Of a DNA stretch of 16,257 bases, positions 1 through 6,892 are shown piece after piece (the first letter of the stretch is position 1; each line of letters begins with the position of its first letter). The notes under the pieces were generated by a model that did no database searches, had not been told where the DNA came from, and saw only the letters and a program-made list of their open reading frames with translations. The stretch is from the NCBI GenBank assembly GCA_016929205.1, contig JAFGJF010000005.1, forward strand, positions 1-16,257, in the 5' to 3' direction. This DNA comes from Anaerolineae bacterium (lineage in GTDB: Bacteria > Chloroflexota > Anaerolineae > JAFGEY01). Both the position numbers and the translations under genes were made by a program.

Positions 1-414
1 CGCGACAGCAACGCTGTCCTGAGCACGGGACACCTTTCCATCCTAGAAATCATTGCCCTGGTCGACCTGGCAAGGCAGATGGGCCTGCGCAAGATTCTTA
101 TTACGCACCCTGAATCTCTTTCCTCCAGGATGCCGCAGCACGTCCAGCAGCAGTTTGCCGGCGAGGGCCTGTTCTTTGAGCGCTGCTTTTTCCCGGTCGC
201 CAGCGGCCAAATCAGCCAGGACGAACTGGTTGCCAACATCCGCGCGGTTGGCGCCGCGTCGACCGTGCTGGCGACCGATTTTGGACAGGTGGATAACCCC
301 AGGCCAGTGGATGGGCTGCGCGCGTATTTGTTGCAACTCGAAAACAGCGGCTTGAGCCGGCAAGACATTGCCCGGATGGCAGGACAGACGCCGGCCTACC
401 TGCTCGATCTGTAA
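1..414 (+). CDS. DUF6282-like amidohydrolase-fold protein, C-terminal part (5' end outside window)
   Basis: Frame 1 is open from the first base to a TAA at 412-414, giving about 137 residues with no start inside the window, so this is the C-terminal part of a longer protein. Seen: NAVLSTGHLS near the start, KILITHPES about 25 residues later, and an ending with VLATDFGQVDNPRPVDGLRAYLLQL followed closely by a PAYLLDL-type tail. A TGHLS loop, an ITHP strand end and a late TDxGQ loop are typical of metal-dependent amidohydrolase-like TIM barrels, and I recall this combination from DUF6282 proteins. The substrate is not known. A sugar-acid dehydratase starts 136 nt downstream on the same strand, so a role in catabolism of a carbohydrate-derived compound is possible but only inferred from context. 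The reading frame is certain; the family name is from memory. Confidence 0.8.
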   Translation, partial: RDSNAVLSTGHLSILEIIALVDLARQMGLRKILITHPESLSSRMPQHVQQQFAGEGLFFERCFFPVASGQISQDELVANIRAVGAASTVLATDFGQVDNPRPVDGLRAYLLQLENSGLSRQDIARMAGQTPAYLLDL

Positions 415-490
415 ATCAAACCCAGGGCTTTGTTCGGTAGATTGCTCAAACCTGGTTTCTCAAAATGGCAATCCCGCATGGTTGCCCTTT

Positions 491-511
491 GGGCGAGCAC
501 GAGGCTCGCCC
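491..511. repeat. REP-like perfect hairpin between the first two genes
   Basis: GGGCGAGC (491-498), a five-base loop ACGAG, and GCTCGCCC (504-511) form a perfect 8-bp GC-rich stem, followed by CTAC. I recall GGGCGAGC-x5-GCTCGCCCCTAC-type units as dispersed short palindromic repeats in Chloroflexota and some other genomes. Only one copy is seen in this window, so the repeat status rests on recollection. It has no T-run and is therefore not a convincing terminator; it may stabilise mRNA ends between the two genes. Confidence 0.6.
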
Positions 512-550
512 CTACGCCAGGCTGCTAAAGATGCCAAGAGAGGATATGAG

Positions 551-1690
551 ATGAAGATTACCGACGTCAAGACGATTTTTGTGGACCGCTACCTCTTTGT
601 CCAGGTACACACCGACGAGGGCATTGTCGGCTTGGGCGAATCGGGCGCGTGGGGCTACCTGGAGCCATCCGCGGCGGTGGTGGAGAAATTCAAGGCCTAC
701 CTGATCGGCCAGGATCCGCTGCGCATCGAGCATCACTGGCAGTATCTCTATCGCTGGACGCATTTTCGCGGCGCAGCGATTATGGGCGCGCTCAGCGCGA
801 TCGACATTGCCCTGTGGGACATCGCCGGCAAGCATTTCGGTGTGCCGGCCTACCAACTGCTCGGTGGGCCATGCCGCGACAAAGCGCGGGTCTATTATCA
901 TGTCCTGGGCAACACCAAGGAGAAACTGATCCAGGGCTGCATCGAGGCCAAAGAGATGGGCTTTACCGCCGTCGGCCATCTGACGCCCTTTTTGGACGAA
1001 GCGCGCGACAGACCCTTTTTCAAGACCCACGTCGACAAGATGCGCGACGCGATCGAGACTGTGCGCCAGTACCGTGAGGCGGTGGGCAGCGAGGTCGACC
1101 TGTGCATCGAGATCCACCGCCGCCTGGCCCCGCACGAGGCGATCGTCCTGGCGCGCGGCATCGAGCCCTACCACCCCTTTTTCTACGAAGACCCGATCCT
1201 GCCCGACAGCTTGGACGCTATGGCCCTGGTCGCGCAAAATGTGCACATTCCCATCGCCACCGGCGAGCGGCTGCACACCATTTACGAGTTCGAGGCGCTG
1301 TTGACGCGCGGCGCGGTGCAGTACGTGCGCCCCGACGTGTGTATGGCCGGCGGGCTGACCCACTGCAAAAAGATCGCCGCCCTCGCTGAAGCACACCATG
1401 CCGGCGTGGTGCCGCATAATCCGCTCAGCCCGGTGAGCACGGCCGCCTGTTTGCAGCTCGCAGCCTGCATCCCCAACTTTGCGATCCAGGAATATCCCAA
1501 GGGCGAGCTGGAGCCGCCCAAGAGCCAGATCGTCAAGGGATCGCTCCAGGTCGAAAACGGCTTTTTGCTGATTCCCGATGCGCCGGGCATCGGCATCGAG
1601 CTCGCTGAAGACGCAGCGAAGCGATTCCCGTACAAGCCGCGCCAGATCGTCACCCGCCTGCACGTCGACGGCTCGGTGGTCGATCAATAA
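551..1690 (+). CDS. Enolase-superfamily sugar-acid dehydratase (mandelate racemase / galactonate dehydratase-like)
   Basis: A 379-residue protein, the usual length for mandelate racemase/muconate lactonizing enzyme family members. These enzymes use Mg2+ to abstract a proton next to a carboxylate, and in the dehydratase branch they convert sugar acids to 2-keto-3-deoxy acids in the cytoplasm. The capping domain covers about residues 1-125 and the barrel about 126-360. Probable metal ligands are E187 (in IEIHR), E213 (in FYEDP) and E239 (in TGER). H189, two residues after the first ligand, and H289 (in VPHNPLSP) match the catalytic histidines of DgoD-type galactonate dehydratases, and E314 (IQEYP) matches the conserved late glutamate. 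The ATG at 551 is chosen because it follows AGAGAGGATATGAG and begins with the standard MKITDVKTI strand; the frame is open further upstream, but that part does not look like family sequence. The exact substrate (galactonate, mannonate or another acid) cannot be read from the motifs. It may be co-transcribed with the gene before it. Confidence 0.93.
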   Translation: MKITDVKTIFVDRYLFVQVHTDEGIVGLGESGAWGYLEPSAAVVEKFKAYLIGQDPLRIEHHWQYLYRWTHFRGAAIMGALSAIDIALWDIAGKHFGVPAYQLLGGPCRDKARVYYHVLGNTKEKLIQGCIEAKEMGFTAVGHLTPFLDEARDRPFFKTHVDKMRDAIETVRQYREAVGSEVDLCIEIHRRLAPHEAIVLARGIEPYHPFFYEDPILPDSLDAMALVAQNVHIPIATGERLHTIYEFEALLTRGAVQYVRPDVCMAGGLTHCKKIAALAEAHHAGVVPHNPLSPVSTAACLQLAACIPNFAIQEYPKGELEPPKSQIVKGSLQVENGFLLIPDAPGIGIELAEDAAKRFPYKPRQIVTRLHVDGSVVDQ

Positions 1691-1976
1691 AGCACGAAGA
1701 AACGAGATGCGCGTCGATGACAACGGACAATGCCTGGTATAGGATGATAACGTCCTTTTTCTATACCAGGCCGATGCCGTATGAGCGCTCTGTTATGACG
1801 TGACTCTGCAATCTGTGATTGCTCGCTCTCTGCGTCTGGCTCGTTTTGATGTCAGATCACGGCGACCTAGTGCTTGACCAGAAGACCTAGCCGGAATAAA
1901 ATCTGCGCTCATAAAAAAGCCGGTCATTCCCGAAAAGGTCCCCTGATTGTGCACTAGATGGTATGCTCGAAAGCCA
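1691..1976. other. Non-coding gap between convergent genes
   Basis: This stretch lies between the stop of the plus-strand dehydratase gene and the stop of the minus-strand RRM gene. Apart from the inverted repeat at 1732-1771, I see no ORF with a ribosome binding site, no tRNA-like fold and no repeated unit. On the minus strand the bases around 1914-1920 give a T6 run after CCGGC, but only a 3-bp stem precedes it, so I do not call a terminator for the RRM gene there. Confidence 0.6.
1732..1771. repeat. 11-bp perfect inverted repeat downstream of the dehydratase gene
   Basis: GCCTGGTATAG (1732-1742) and CTATACCAGGC (1761-1771) are exact reverse complements with an 18-base spacer. The spacer contains a T5 run (about 1756-1760) and a weak AGGA/TCCT mini-stem (1741-1744 with 1753-1756) just before it. 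It lies 42 nt after the dehydratase stop, where a transcription end is expected. There is no T-run after the outer stem, so it is not a standard intrinsic terminator; an RNA structure or a protein-binding dyad are alternatives. Confidence 0.55.
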
Positions 1977-1985
1977 TTACCATCT
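1956..1985 (-). repeat. 8-bp inverted repeat spanning the RRM stop codon
   Basis: AGATGGTA (1956-1963) and TACCATCT (1978-1985) are exact reverse complements around a 14-base loop. The right half covers the last codons and stop of the RRM gene. It may form a 3'-end hairpin in that mRNA, but no T-run follows, so termination is not supported. Confidence 0.35.
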
Positions 1986-2267
1986 GCGTCGCTGGTTCCC
2001 TCGCCCTTCCGAACGTGGTGCGCGGGGTTTGGCTTCGTTCACCGTTAGCGCCCGGCCATCTATTTCCTGGCCGTTCAAGGCCGCGATCGCAGCCTGAGCC
2101 GCTTCTTCCGTCGCCATTTCCACAAACGCAAAGCCTCGAGGACGTCCCGTGTCGCGATCGGTGATCACGTTGACCGAGGTGATCTCACCATGTGTCTCAA
2201 ACAGCTCTTGCAGGCTGCCCTCGGTCGTATCATAACTCAAGTTGCCGACGTAAATGTTCTTACCCAT
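1977..2267 (-). CDS. Small single-RRM RNA-binding protein
   Basis: A 96-residue protein consisting of one RNA recognition motif plus a short basic tail. RNP2 is IYVGNL (residues 5-10) and RNP1 is RGFAFVEM (44-51), with the aromatic residues Y6, F46 and F48 in the RNA-stacking positions; the ALNGQEIDGRALTVNEAKP segment (63-81) ends the fold. The tail is rich in Arg and Gly and ends in RRRW. This is the bacterial Rbp/cold-inducible RRM type well known from cyanobacteria and also found in Chloroflexota; such proteins bind single-stranded RNA, and many are cold-induced. The ATG start is preceded by AAGGAAAATCAGAT, giving a usable Shine-Dalgarno. It appears to be monocistronic. Its likely promoter lies far upstream (2440-2468) with an intrinsic terminator in between, which suggests control by attenuation in the leader. 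Confidence 0.94.
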   Translation of the reverse strand: MGKNIYVGNLSYDTTEGSLQELFETHGEITSVNVITDRDTGRPRGFAFVEMATEEAAQAAIAALNGQEIDGRALTVNEAKPRAPRSEGRGNQRRRW

Positions 2268-2355
2268 ATCTGATTTTCCTTTTCCACCACATTTTCATAA
2301 AAATATGGCATAGACTAGATGTTTCCGGAAGCAAGCTGCCAAGAGACACCTGCTC

Positions 2356-2399
2356 AAAAACAAGCAGAGCCCCGGACTAACAAGTCCAGGGCTCTGCTT
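2356..2399 (-). terminator. Strong intrinsic terminator between the RRM promoter and the RRM gene
   Basis: On the minus strand, an 11-bp outer stem (2389-2399 with 2362-2372) and a 5-bp inner stem (2383-2387 with 2374-2378) are separated by a single mismatch and closed by a 4-base loop (2379-2382). The stem is followed by GTTTTTG on the minus strand (T-run about 2356-2360). On the plus strand the stem is followed only by TTTATA, so it would be weaker in that direction. No minus-strand gene lies upstream for it to end, so it acts either inside the RRM leader or at the end of a small RNA. Confidence 0.8.
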
Positions 2400-2427
2400 T
2401 ATACATCAACTTGGAATCTCGCTTCAT
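2377..2427 (-). CDS. Possible 16-residue leader peptide in the RRM 5' region
   Basis: An ATG at 2425-2427 opens a 16-codon frame, MKRDSKLMYKAEPWTC, whose TAG stop lies at 2377-2379, partly in the loop of the terminator hairpin. Translation would place a ribosome over the 5' arm of that hairpin, the arrangement used in attenuation. Against it, there is no Shine-Dalgarno, and the predicted transcription start is only about six nucleotides upstream, so it would be nearly leaderless. The codons show no run of one amino acid. It is speculative. Confidence 0.22.
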   Translation of the reverse strand: MKRDSKLMYKAEPWTC

Positions 2428-2439
2428 CTTGTATAAAAC

Positions 2440-2468
2440 ATGATAGCAGAATTTCAAAGAATTGTCAA
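2440..2468 (-). promoter_or_regulatory. Sigma70 promoter, minus strand (RRM gene leader or small RNA)
   Basis: On the minus strand TTGACA (2468-2463), a 17-base spacer and TATCAT (2445-2440) match the sigma70 consensus at 11 of 12 positions with ideal spacing. The predicted start is near 2433, giving a transcript of about 78 nt to the terminator T-run or a leader of about 166 nt to the RRM start codon. Confidence 0.8.
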
Positions 2469-2565
2469 ATTTACCAGCAATATAGAATGGGATGCCTGCA
2501 ACGGATGGGCCAAGTCGCCCATTCTTTATTGCTGCGCAAATCGCTGAGACGCACTCAAGAGATGA

Positions 2566-2594
2566 TTGTATTTTCTGCTTTCCTATGGTAAAAT
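2566..2594 (+). promoter_or_regulatory. Probable sigma70 promoter for the six-gene plus-strand cluster
   Basis: TTGTAT (2566-2571), a 17-base spacer and TAAAAT (2589-2594) lie 38 nt before the ATG of the flavin reductase-like gene. The surrounding DNA is AT-rich compared with the genes. Both hexamers match the consensus at four or five of six positions. Confidence 0.6.
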
Positions 2595-2632
2595 GCCAAC
2601 TTGATAGTCCAATCCAAATAGAAGGGGTGCAT

Positions 2633-3142
2633 ATGGCACGCAAAGAGGTTCCGTACACATTTCAACTTGATCGAACGCTGGACAAATTGGCTCACGGTGG
2701 CTTGTTGCTGGCGTCGACGCGCAGCGATGGAAAATCGAACGTGATGACCATCGGCTGGGGCACGGTAGGTGTCATCTGGGGGCTGCCTACAATGATTGTG
2801 ATGGTGCGCCCATCGCGCTACACTTATCAATTCATCGAAGAATCAAAGGTATTTACCGTAAACGTGCCTACGCCGGAGATGAAAGGCTACGTGGCGCTAT
2901 GCGGCTCGCGTAGCGGGCGCGAGGTCGACAAGCTGGCCCAGGTTGCCACATCAACAGGCCAGAGCGTGAATTGTATCACCATTGATGACTGCCCGCTGGT
3001 CTACGAATGCCAGGTGGTGCACTGGAACGACCTTCAGCCCGATACGTTACTGCCCGACATTCGCAATCGTGCCTATCCGCGAGACGATTTCCATCGCCTG
3101 TACTATGGGCAGATTGTGGGTGTGTTTGCCGCAAGTGAATGA
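2633..3142 (+). CDS. Flavin reductase-like FMN-binding split-barrel protein (flavoredoxin type)
   Basis: A 169-residue protein of the flavin reductase-like domain family, cytoplasmic proteins that bind FMN and transfer electrons or reduce flavin. Seen: SNVMTIGWGTVG (residues 35-46) and VRPSRYTYQFIEES (58-71) followed by FTVNVP (74-79), the conserved strand-turn-strand that contacts the flavin; CGSRSGREVDK (90-100); and YYGQIVGVF (157-165) at the end. I recall this pattern from flavoredoxins and related anaerobe proteins. The frame is open upstream for another 47 codons, but the ATG at 2633 follows AAGGGG by five bases and begins the family sequence. It is the first gene of the cluster. The physiological partner is unknown; the downstream genes do not suggest one. 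Confidence 0.9.
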   Translation: MARKEVPYTFQLDRTLDKLAHGGLLLASTRSDGKSNVMTIGWGTVGVIWGLPTMIVMVRPSRYTYQFIEESKVFTVNVPTPEMKGYVALCGSRSGREVDKLAQVATSTGQSVNCITIDDCPLVYECQVVHWNDLQPDTLLPDIRNRAYPRDDFHRLYYGQIVGVFAASE

Positions 3143-3152
3143 GCGGACCGCG

Positions 3153-3863
3153 ATGAGTTCAAAGCGAACGATTGATGAGCAGCGGCAGTTGATCCGGCCG
3201 TTGCTTGCGCCCACCGATCCCCAGGATGCGCTGCCGGCTTATTATGCCCTGTGGCATGACGCTCGGCGGACTCGATTGACGGTGCATATGACGCCAACCG
3301 GGCGGGCAGATGCCTTTGTTGCCGTTTGTCAAACCGGTCAGGATCTGTTTGTGCCGTTGGTCATTGTACGTGCCTGGCAACAAACAGCCGATCACGTCTT
3401 GCGCCAGGCACTGAGCCCGAAACGGCCATATAGGGTGATCGGCCTGCCATCCATGCAAGAGGCTATCCAAGAAACCATGCTGTTAGAACGCTGGCAGATC
3501 AATCACGTTTATACGCTGGATCCATCCACCTTCCGCCAAGTGGTCAACGCAATGGTCCAACCTGGCAAGGACCCTTTCCGATTTGAGATCCGTTCGGGCT
3601 CCAAGGTCGCGGCCGCTGCAGGTATCAATTGGCGTTCAGACAAAATGGCCGAACTGTACGTGTACGTGGAATCTGAATCTCAACACCGAGGGTGGGGAAG
3701 GGCTGTTGCTGTTTCCAGCGTGAGCGCCTTGCTCAAAGCCGGCTTGCTGCCGATATACACCGTGGCTGAAAGTAACGAGTTTTCCAAACGATTGGCGCAC
3801 ACCCTTGGGTTTCACGACAGTGGCGCGCGAGAATTTGAGGCCCTGGGGCAGTTGCGCGTATAA
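3153..3863 (+). CDS. GNAT-family N-acetyltransferase
   Basis: A 236-residue protein whose C-terminal third is a GNAT acetyl-CoA-dependent acetyltransferase fold. Motif A is seen at residues 167-186: AELYVYVESESQHRGWGRAV with the acetyl-CoA pyrophosphate loop HRGWGRA. It is followed by helix SVSALLKAG, strand PIYTVAESN and SKRLAHTLGF (211-220), the classic asparagine, serine and LGF signature. The N-terminal 140 residues are not recognised and may be a second degenerate GNAT-like half. The acceptor substrate cannot be told. The ATG at 3153 lies 10 nt after the previous stop with only a weak GAGCGG ahead; a GTG at 3135 in the same frame, overlapping the previous gene, is the alternative start. 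It sits 9 nt before ribonuclease Z, which suggests translational coupling. Confidence 0.87.
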   Translation: MSSKRTIDEQRQLIRPLLAPTDPQDALPAYYALWHDARRTRLTVHMTPTGRADAFVAVCQTGQDLFVPLVIVRAWQQTADHVLRQALSPKRPYRVIGLPSMQEAIQETMLLERWQINHVYTLDPSTFRQVVNAMVQPGKDPFRFEIRSGSKVAAAAGINWRSDKMAELYVYVESESQHRGWGRAVAVSSVSALLKAGLLPIYTVAESNEFSKRLAHTLGFHDSGAREFEALGQLRV

Positions 3864-3872
3864 GGAAACTGA

Positions 3873-4820
3873 ATGTTCGAACTTGTATTTTTGGGTACAT
3901 CGGCCTCGGCGCCATCTATCCATCGAGGCCTTTCTTCAGCAATGGTGCTCTATCAGGAATACCGCTTTATGGTCGATTGTGGTGAAGGCACACAACGGCA
4001 GCTGCTGCGCAGCGGGCTCGGGTTTCGCCGCTTGGATCGGATATTGCTTACTCACGGACACCTGGATCACATCCTCGGTTTGGGGGGCATTGCCTCAACC
4101 TTTGGACGGTGGGAAGCCAACGACCGGATCGAGATCTGGGGAGGGCGTTGGGCTCTAGAGCGCGTCAAGATGCTGATGGATGTCGTTTTTGGGACCGATC
4201 AGCGCCCACTCGAGATCGAACTGTACGACGTCAAAACAGGCACACTGCTCCACGATGACAGTTTTGTGCTTTCGGCTTTTCCCGTTCTCCATCGCGGCCC
4301 CGGATGTTTTGGCTATACGTTCGAAGAAAAATCGCGACATCCATTCCTCGCCGACAAGGCAGATGCTATGGGCGTACCATTCGGCCCCGAACGGGGAAAA
4401 TTGGTGCGAGGCCAAGCCATCACGCTGGCCGATGGCACCATCGTCCGCCCCGAAGACGTATTGGGACCGGAACAGCCTGGAGCACGGCTGGTGTTTGTCG
4501 GCGATACGAGTACGACCAAGAACCTGGTGCAAGTCGCTGAAAATGCAGACGCGCTGGTCATCGAAGCCACCTACCTGGATCAAGATCGAGATATGGCACG
4601 TAAGTTTGGTCACCTCACCGCACGCCAGGCTGCCGAACTGGCTCGCGATGCCCATGTGACCGCACTTATCCTGACCCACATCTCCCGGCGGTATTATGAA
4701 CGAGACGTGCTCGCCGAAGCAGAGGGACTATTTGAAAATACGTTTATCGCCCGCGATCTGGACGCCTTTCAGATCGCCAAGGGAGGCGATATCAAGCGCA
4801 TTCGAAAAACACAACAATGA
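3873..4820 (+). CDS. rnz: Ribonuclease Z (tRNA 3'-processing endonuclease)
   Basis: A 315-residue metallo-beta-lactamase-fold enzyme of the short tRNase Z type, the usual length. It cuts the 3' trailer from tRNA precursors in the cytoplasm. Zinc ligands are visible: THGHLDH (H61, H63, D65, H66), H140 in FPVLHRGP, D211 in FVGDT, and H269 in LTHIS; H247 in FGHLTA is the general-acid histidine. The N-terminus [12 protein letters not shown] and the segment at residues 33-47 ([13 protein letters not shown]) are standard. Residues about 155-200, with [15 protein letters not shown], form the flexible arm (exosite) that grips tRNA. The start follows TAAGGAAACTGA. Its stop overlaps the start of the next gene as ATGA. 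Confidence 0.96.
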   Translation: MFELVFLGTSASAPSIHRGLSSAMVLYQEYRFMVDCGEGTQRQLLRSGLGFRRLDRILLTHGHLDHILGLGGIASTFGRWEANDRIEIWGGRWALERVKMLMDVVFGTDQRPLEIELYDVKTGTLLHDDSFVLSAFPVLHRGPGCFGYTFEEKSRHPFLADKADAMGVPFGPERGKLVRGQAITLADGTIVRPEDVLGPEQPGARLVFVGDTSTTKNLVQVAENADALVIEATYLDQDRDMARKFGHLTARQAAELARDAHVTALILTHISRRYYERDVLAEAEGLFENTFIARDLDAFQIAKGGDIKRIRKTQQ

Positions 4821-6865
4821 CACGTCGACGAATATCAAGACCGTCAAAAAGAAAACAGCCACCGGTTGAGCAAGAAAGCACTTTTCCGGCGATAAAACCT
4901 GCAACGCGGGCACAAAATGCCCGTCTGCGTGCGTTCATCATCGCCTTGTTTGTCATTGCGATTGCCTTGCGCGTGGTCAATCTCACCTCGCAGAGCCTGT
5001 GGGCCGATGAGGGGAATAGCGTTCGTCTCACCGAACGGTCGTTGTCCCTGGTGATCGATGCTGCACGGGCAGATGTGCACCCTCCTGGATATTACGTTTT
5101 GTTATGGGGCTGGGCCAAACTCTTTGGACAGAGTGAAGTCGCTGTGCGGGCGCTGTCGGTCGTCATTGGTGTGTTGGTCGTGGCCCTGGTCTATCTGCTG
5201 GCACGCCGTCTCTTTGGCGCGCGCGCGGGCTGGCTCGCGGCGTTTTGCGCAGCCGTCTCGCCGTTTCAGATCGTCTACTCGCAAGAAGTGCGCATGTACA
5301 TCCTGGTCGCATTCTGGGGCATCGCAGCGACCTATACCTTGGCAGGCTGGTTTGACGCGGAGAACCAGCGGCAGCGTGTCTGGTGGAGCGTCGCCTATAC
5401 GTTGTCGATCGCCATGGGCTTGTGGACCCACTATTCCTTTCCGATCGTCATCGCCGCGTTCAACGTCGCCTGGCTGGTATGGTGGATTGGAAACCGCGGC
5501 AGACCTGACTGGTGGCGGTCTGCCATCTGGTGGCTGAGCATGCACACATTGGCGATCGTTCTGTACCTGCCCTGGCTGCCCATTGCCTGGAACAAGATTT
5601 TCAGCTATGGCGCGATCAGTGCGAGCCATTCCATCTCGTTTATTGTCTCACAGGCACTCAAATTGCTCAGCGTCGGCGAAACAGTTCCCGATGACGATTT
5701 GACCAAATGGCTGATCGTCGGTATGGTCGGACTCTTTATCTTTGGCGCGTGGGGAGGCCTGGCCCCAAGCACGCCATCGCGTTCGCGCAAACAGTCCACG
5801 ATTCACACCCTTACCTTGATCTTGCTCACCCTGGCGCCAATCATCATGATGGTCGCACTGACCTTGACCGGGCGACCTGCGTACCGGCCCAAGTTTTTTC
5901 TGGTCGCCAGTCCAGCCTTTTGCATCCTGGCTGGCAACGGCATCGCCCAGTTGGAGCAAACGTCGGGGCAGAAACAAGATCTGAGCCATCGCATGTGGTT
6001 GCTGCTTGGGTTGAGTCTGGTCGCCGTAGGCGCAGCCCGTTCGCTGTACAACTATTACGAGGACCCAGCTTATGCGCGCAGTGACTATCGGGGCATCGCC
6101 GAATTGATCACCCGTATAGGGCGCGAGGGGGACGCGGTATTGCTCAATGCCCCCAACCAGTGGGAAGTATTCACATACTATTATCCACCGCGTCCCGGCC
6201 GCGCCCCGGTATATCCACTCTGCCGCACCCGCCCGCCGGTCGAGGCAGAGGTTGTCGCCGAGTTGAACGAGATCGCGTCCCGTCACGATCGCCTCTTTGT
6301 GCTCTATTGGGCTGCCGAACAAAGCGATCCGGAGCGCATCGTCGAGCGCTGGCTGGAAACGAACAGCTTTAAGGCGATGGACGAATGGTACGGCGACGTG
6401 CGTCTGGTGATGTATGCCGTGCCGCAAGATCTGGCGACGGTCAAGATGGCATATTCATTGGATGGCGTACATCTGGGAGAATCGATCGCCTTGCGTGGTT
6501 ACACGCTCGCGCCCGAAACGATACAGCGGGGTGATATTGTCCAGATCACCTTGTTTTGGGAAGCGCTCGACGTTCCCGGCGGGCGCTACAAAACGTTTTT
6601 ACACCTGGTCGACGCCGGCGGGCAGATCGTCGCCCAGTTTGACGGCGAGCCGGGTGATGGCATCAATATGACGACCGGTTGGCAGCCGGAGCAGGGCGTT
6701 TTCCCCGATCGTTACGGCGTGCTGGTGCCCGCGTCGACACCGCCTGGCACATACCAACTGTTGGTGGGGATGTACGATATTAGCGGCGAGCCGCGATTAC
6801 CTATCCTGCAAAACGATAGCCCTATTGGGGATGCACTCACTCTGGCTAAAATAAACATTCGATAA
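4817..6865 (+). CDS. GT39/ArnT-like multi-pass membrane glycosyltransferase with C-terminal beta domain
   Basis: A 682-residue integral membrane protein of the dolichyl/polyprenyl-phosphate-sugar mannosyltransferase (PMT, GT39-like) clan, which transfers a sugar from a lipid phosphate carrier to an extracytoplasmic acceptor. The N-terminal 38 residues are basic and cytoplasmic. The first membrane segment (about 39-55) is followed by WADEG (62-66), the acidic pair expected for catalysis, and by HPPGYY (88-93). About ten or more hydrophobic segments extend to residue 410, with [16 protein letters not shown] (148-163) also typical. Residues about 415-540 are a soluble domain, and 545-682 contain a beta-sandwich-like region ([18 protein letters not shown], then ITLFWEALD, then [10 protein letters not shown]). 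I recall this tail from Chloroflexota glycosyltransferases. The start overlaps the rnz stop by 4 nt, so translation is coupled. Acceptor and sugar are unknown. Confidence 0.88.
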   Translation: MTRRRISRPSKRKQPPVEQESTFPAIKPATRAQNARLRAFIIALFVIAIALRVVNLTSQSLWADEGNSVRLTERSLSLVIDAARADVHPPGYYVLLWGWAKLFGQSEVAVRALSVVIGVLVVALVYLLARRLFGARAGWLAAFCAAVSPFQIVYSQEVRMYILVAFWGIAATYTLAGWFDAENQRQRVWWSVAYTLSIAMGLWTHYSFPIVIAAFNVAWLVWWIGNRGRPDWWRSAIWWLSMHTLAIVLYLPWLPIAWNKIFSYGAISASHSISFIVSQALKLLSVGETVPDDDLTKWLIVGMVGLFIFGAWGGLAPSTPSRSRKQSTIHTLTLILLTLAPIIMMVALTLTGRPAYRPKFFLVASPAFCILAGNGIAQLEQTSGQKQDLSHRMWLLLGLSLVAVGAARSLYNYYEDPAYARSDYRGIAELITRIGREGDAVLLNAPNQWEVFTYYYPPRPGRAPVYPLCRTRPPVEAEVVAELNEIASRHDRLFVLYWAAEQSDPERIVERWLETNSFKAMDEWYGDVRLVMYAVPQDLATVKMAYSLDGVHLGESIALRGYTLAPETIQRGDIVQITLFWEALDVPGGRYKTFLHLVDAGGQIVAQFDGEPGDGINMTTGWQPEQGVFPDRYGVLVPASTPPGTYQLLVGMYDISGEPRLPILQNDSPIGDALTLAKINIR

Positions 6866-6892
6866 GCTCAAGCAAGGTTAGAGGTCGGTCCG

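Noticed and set aside
512..1723. 403-codon open frame on the minus strand
   Set aside because: It is antisense to the complete enolase-superfamily gene, whose metal ligands and motifs are all intact; the antisense product has no recognisable motif. Long antisense frames are expected in GC-rich codon-biased genes.
1900..1930. Terminator for the RRM gene at the minus-strand T6 run
   Set aside because: Only a three-base-pair stem can be drawn immediately before the run, which is too weak to call.
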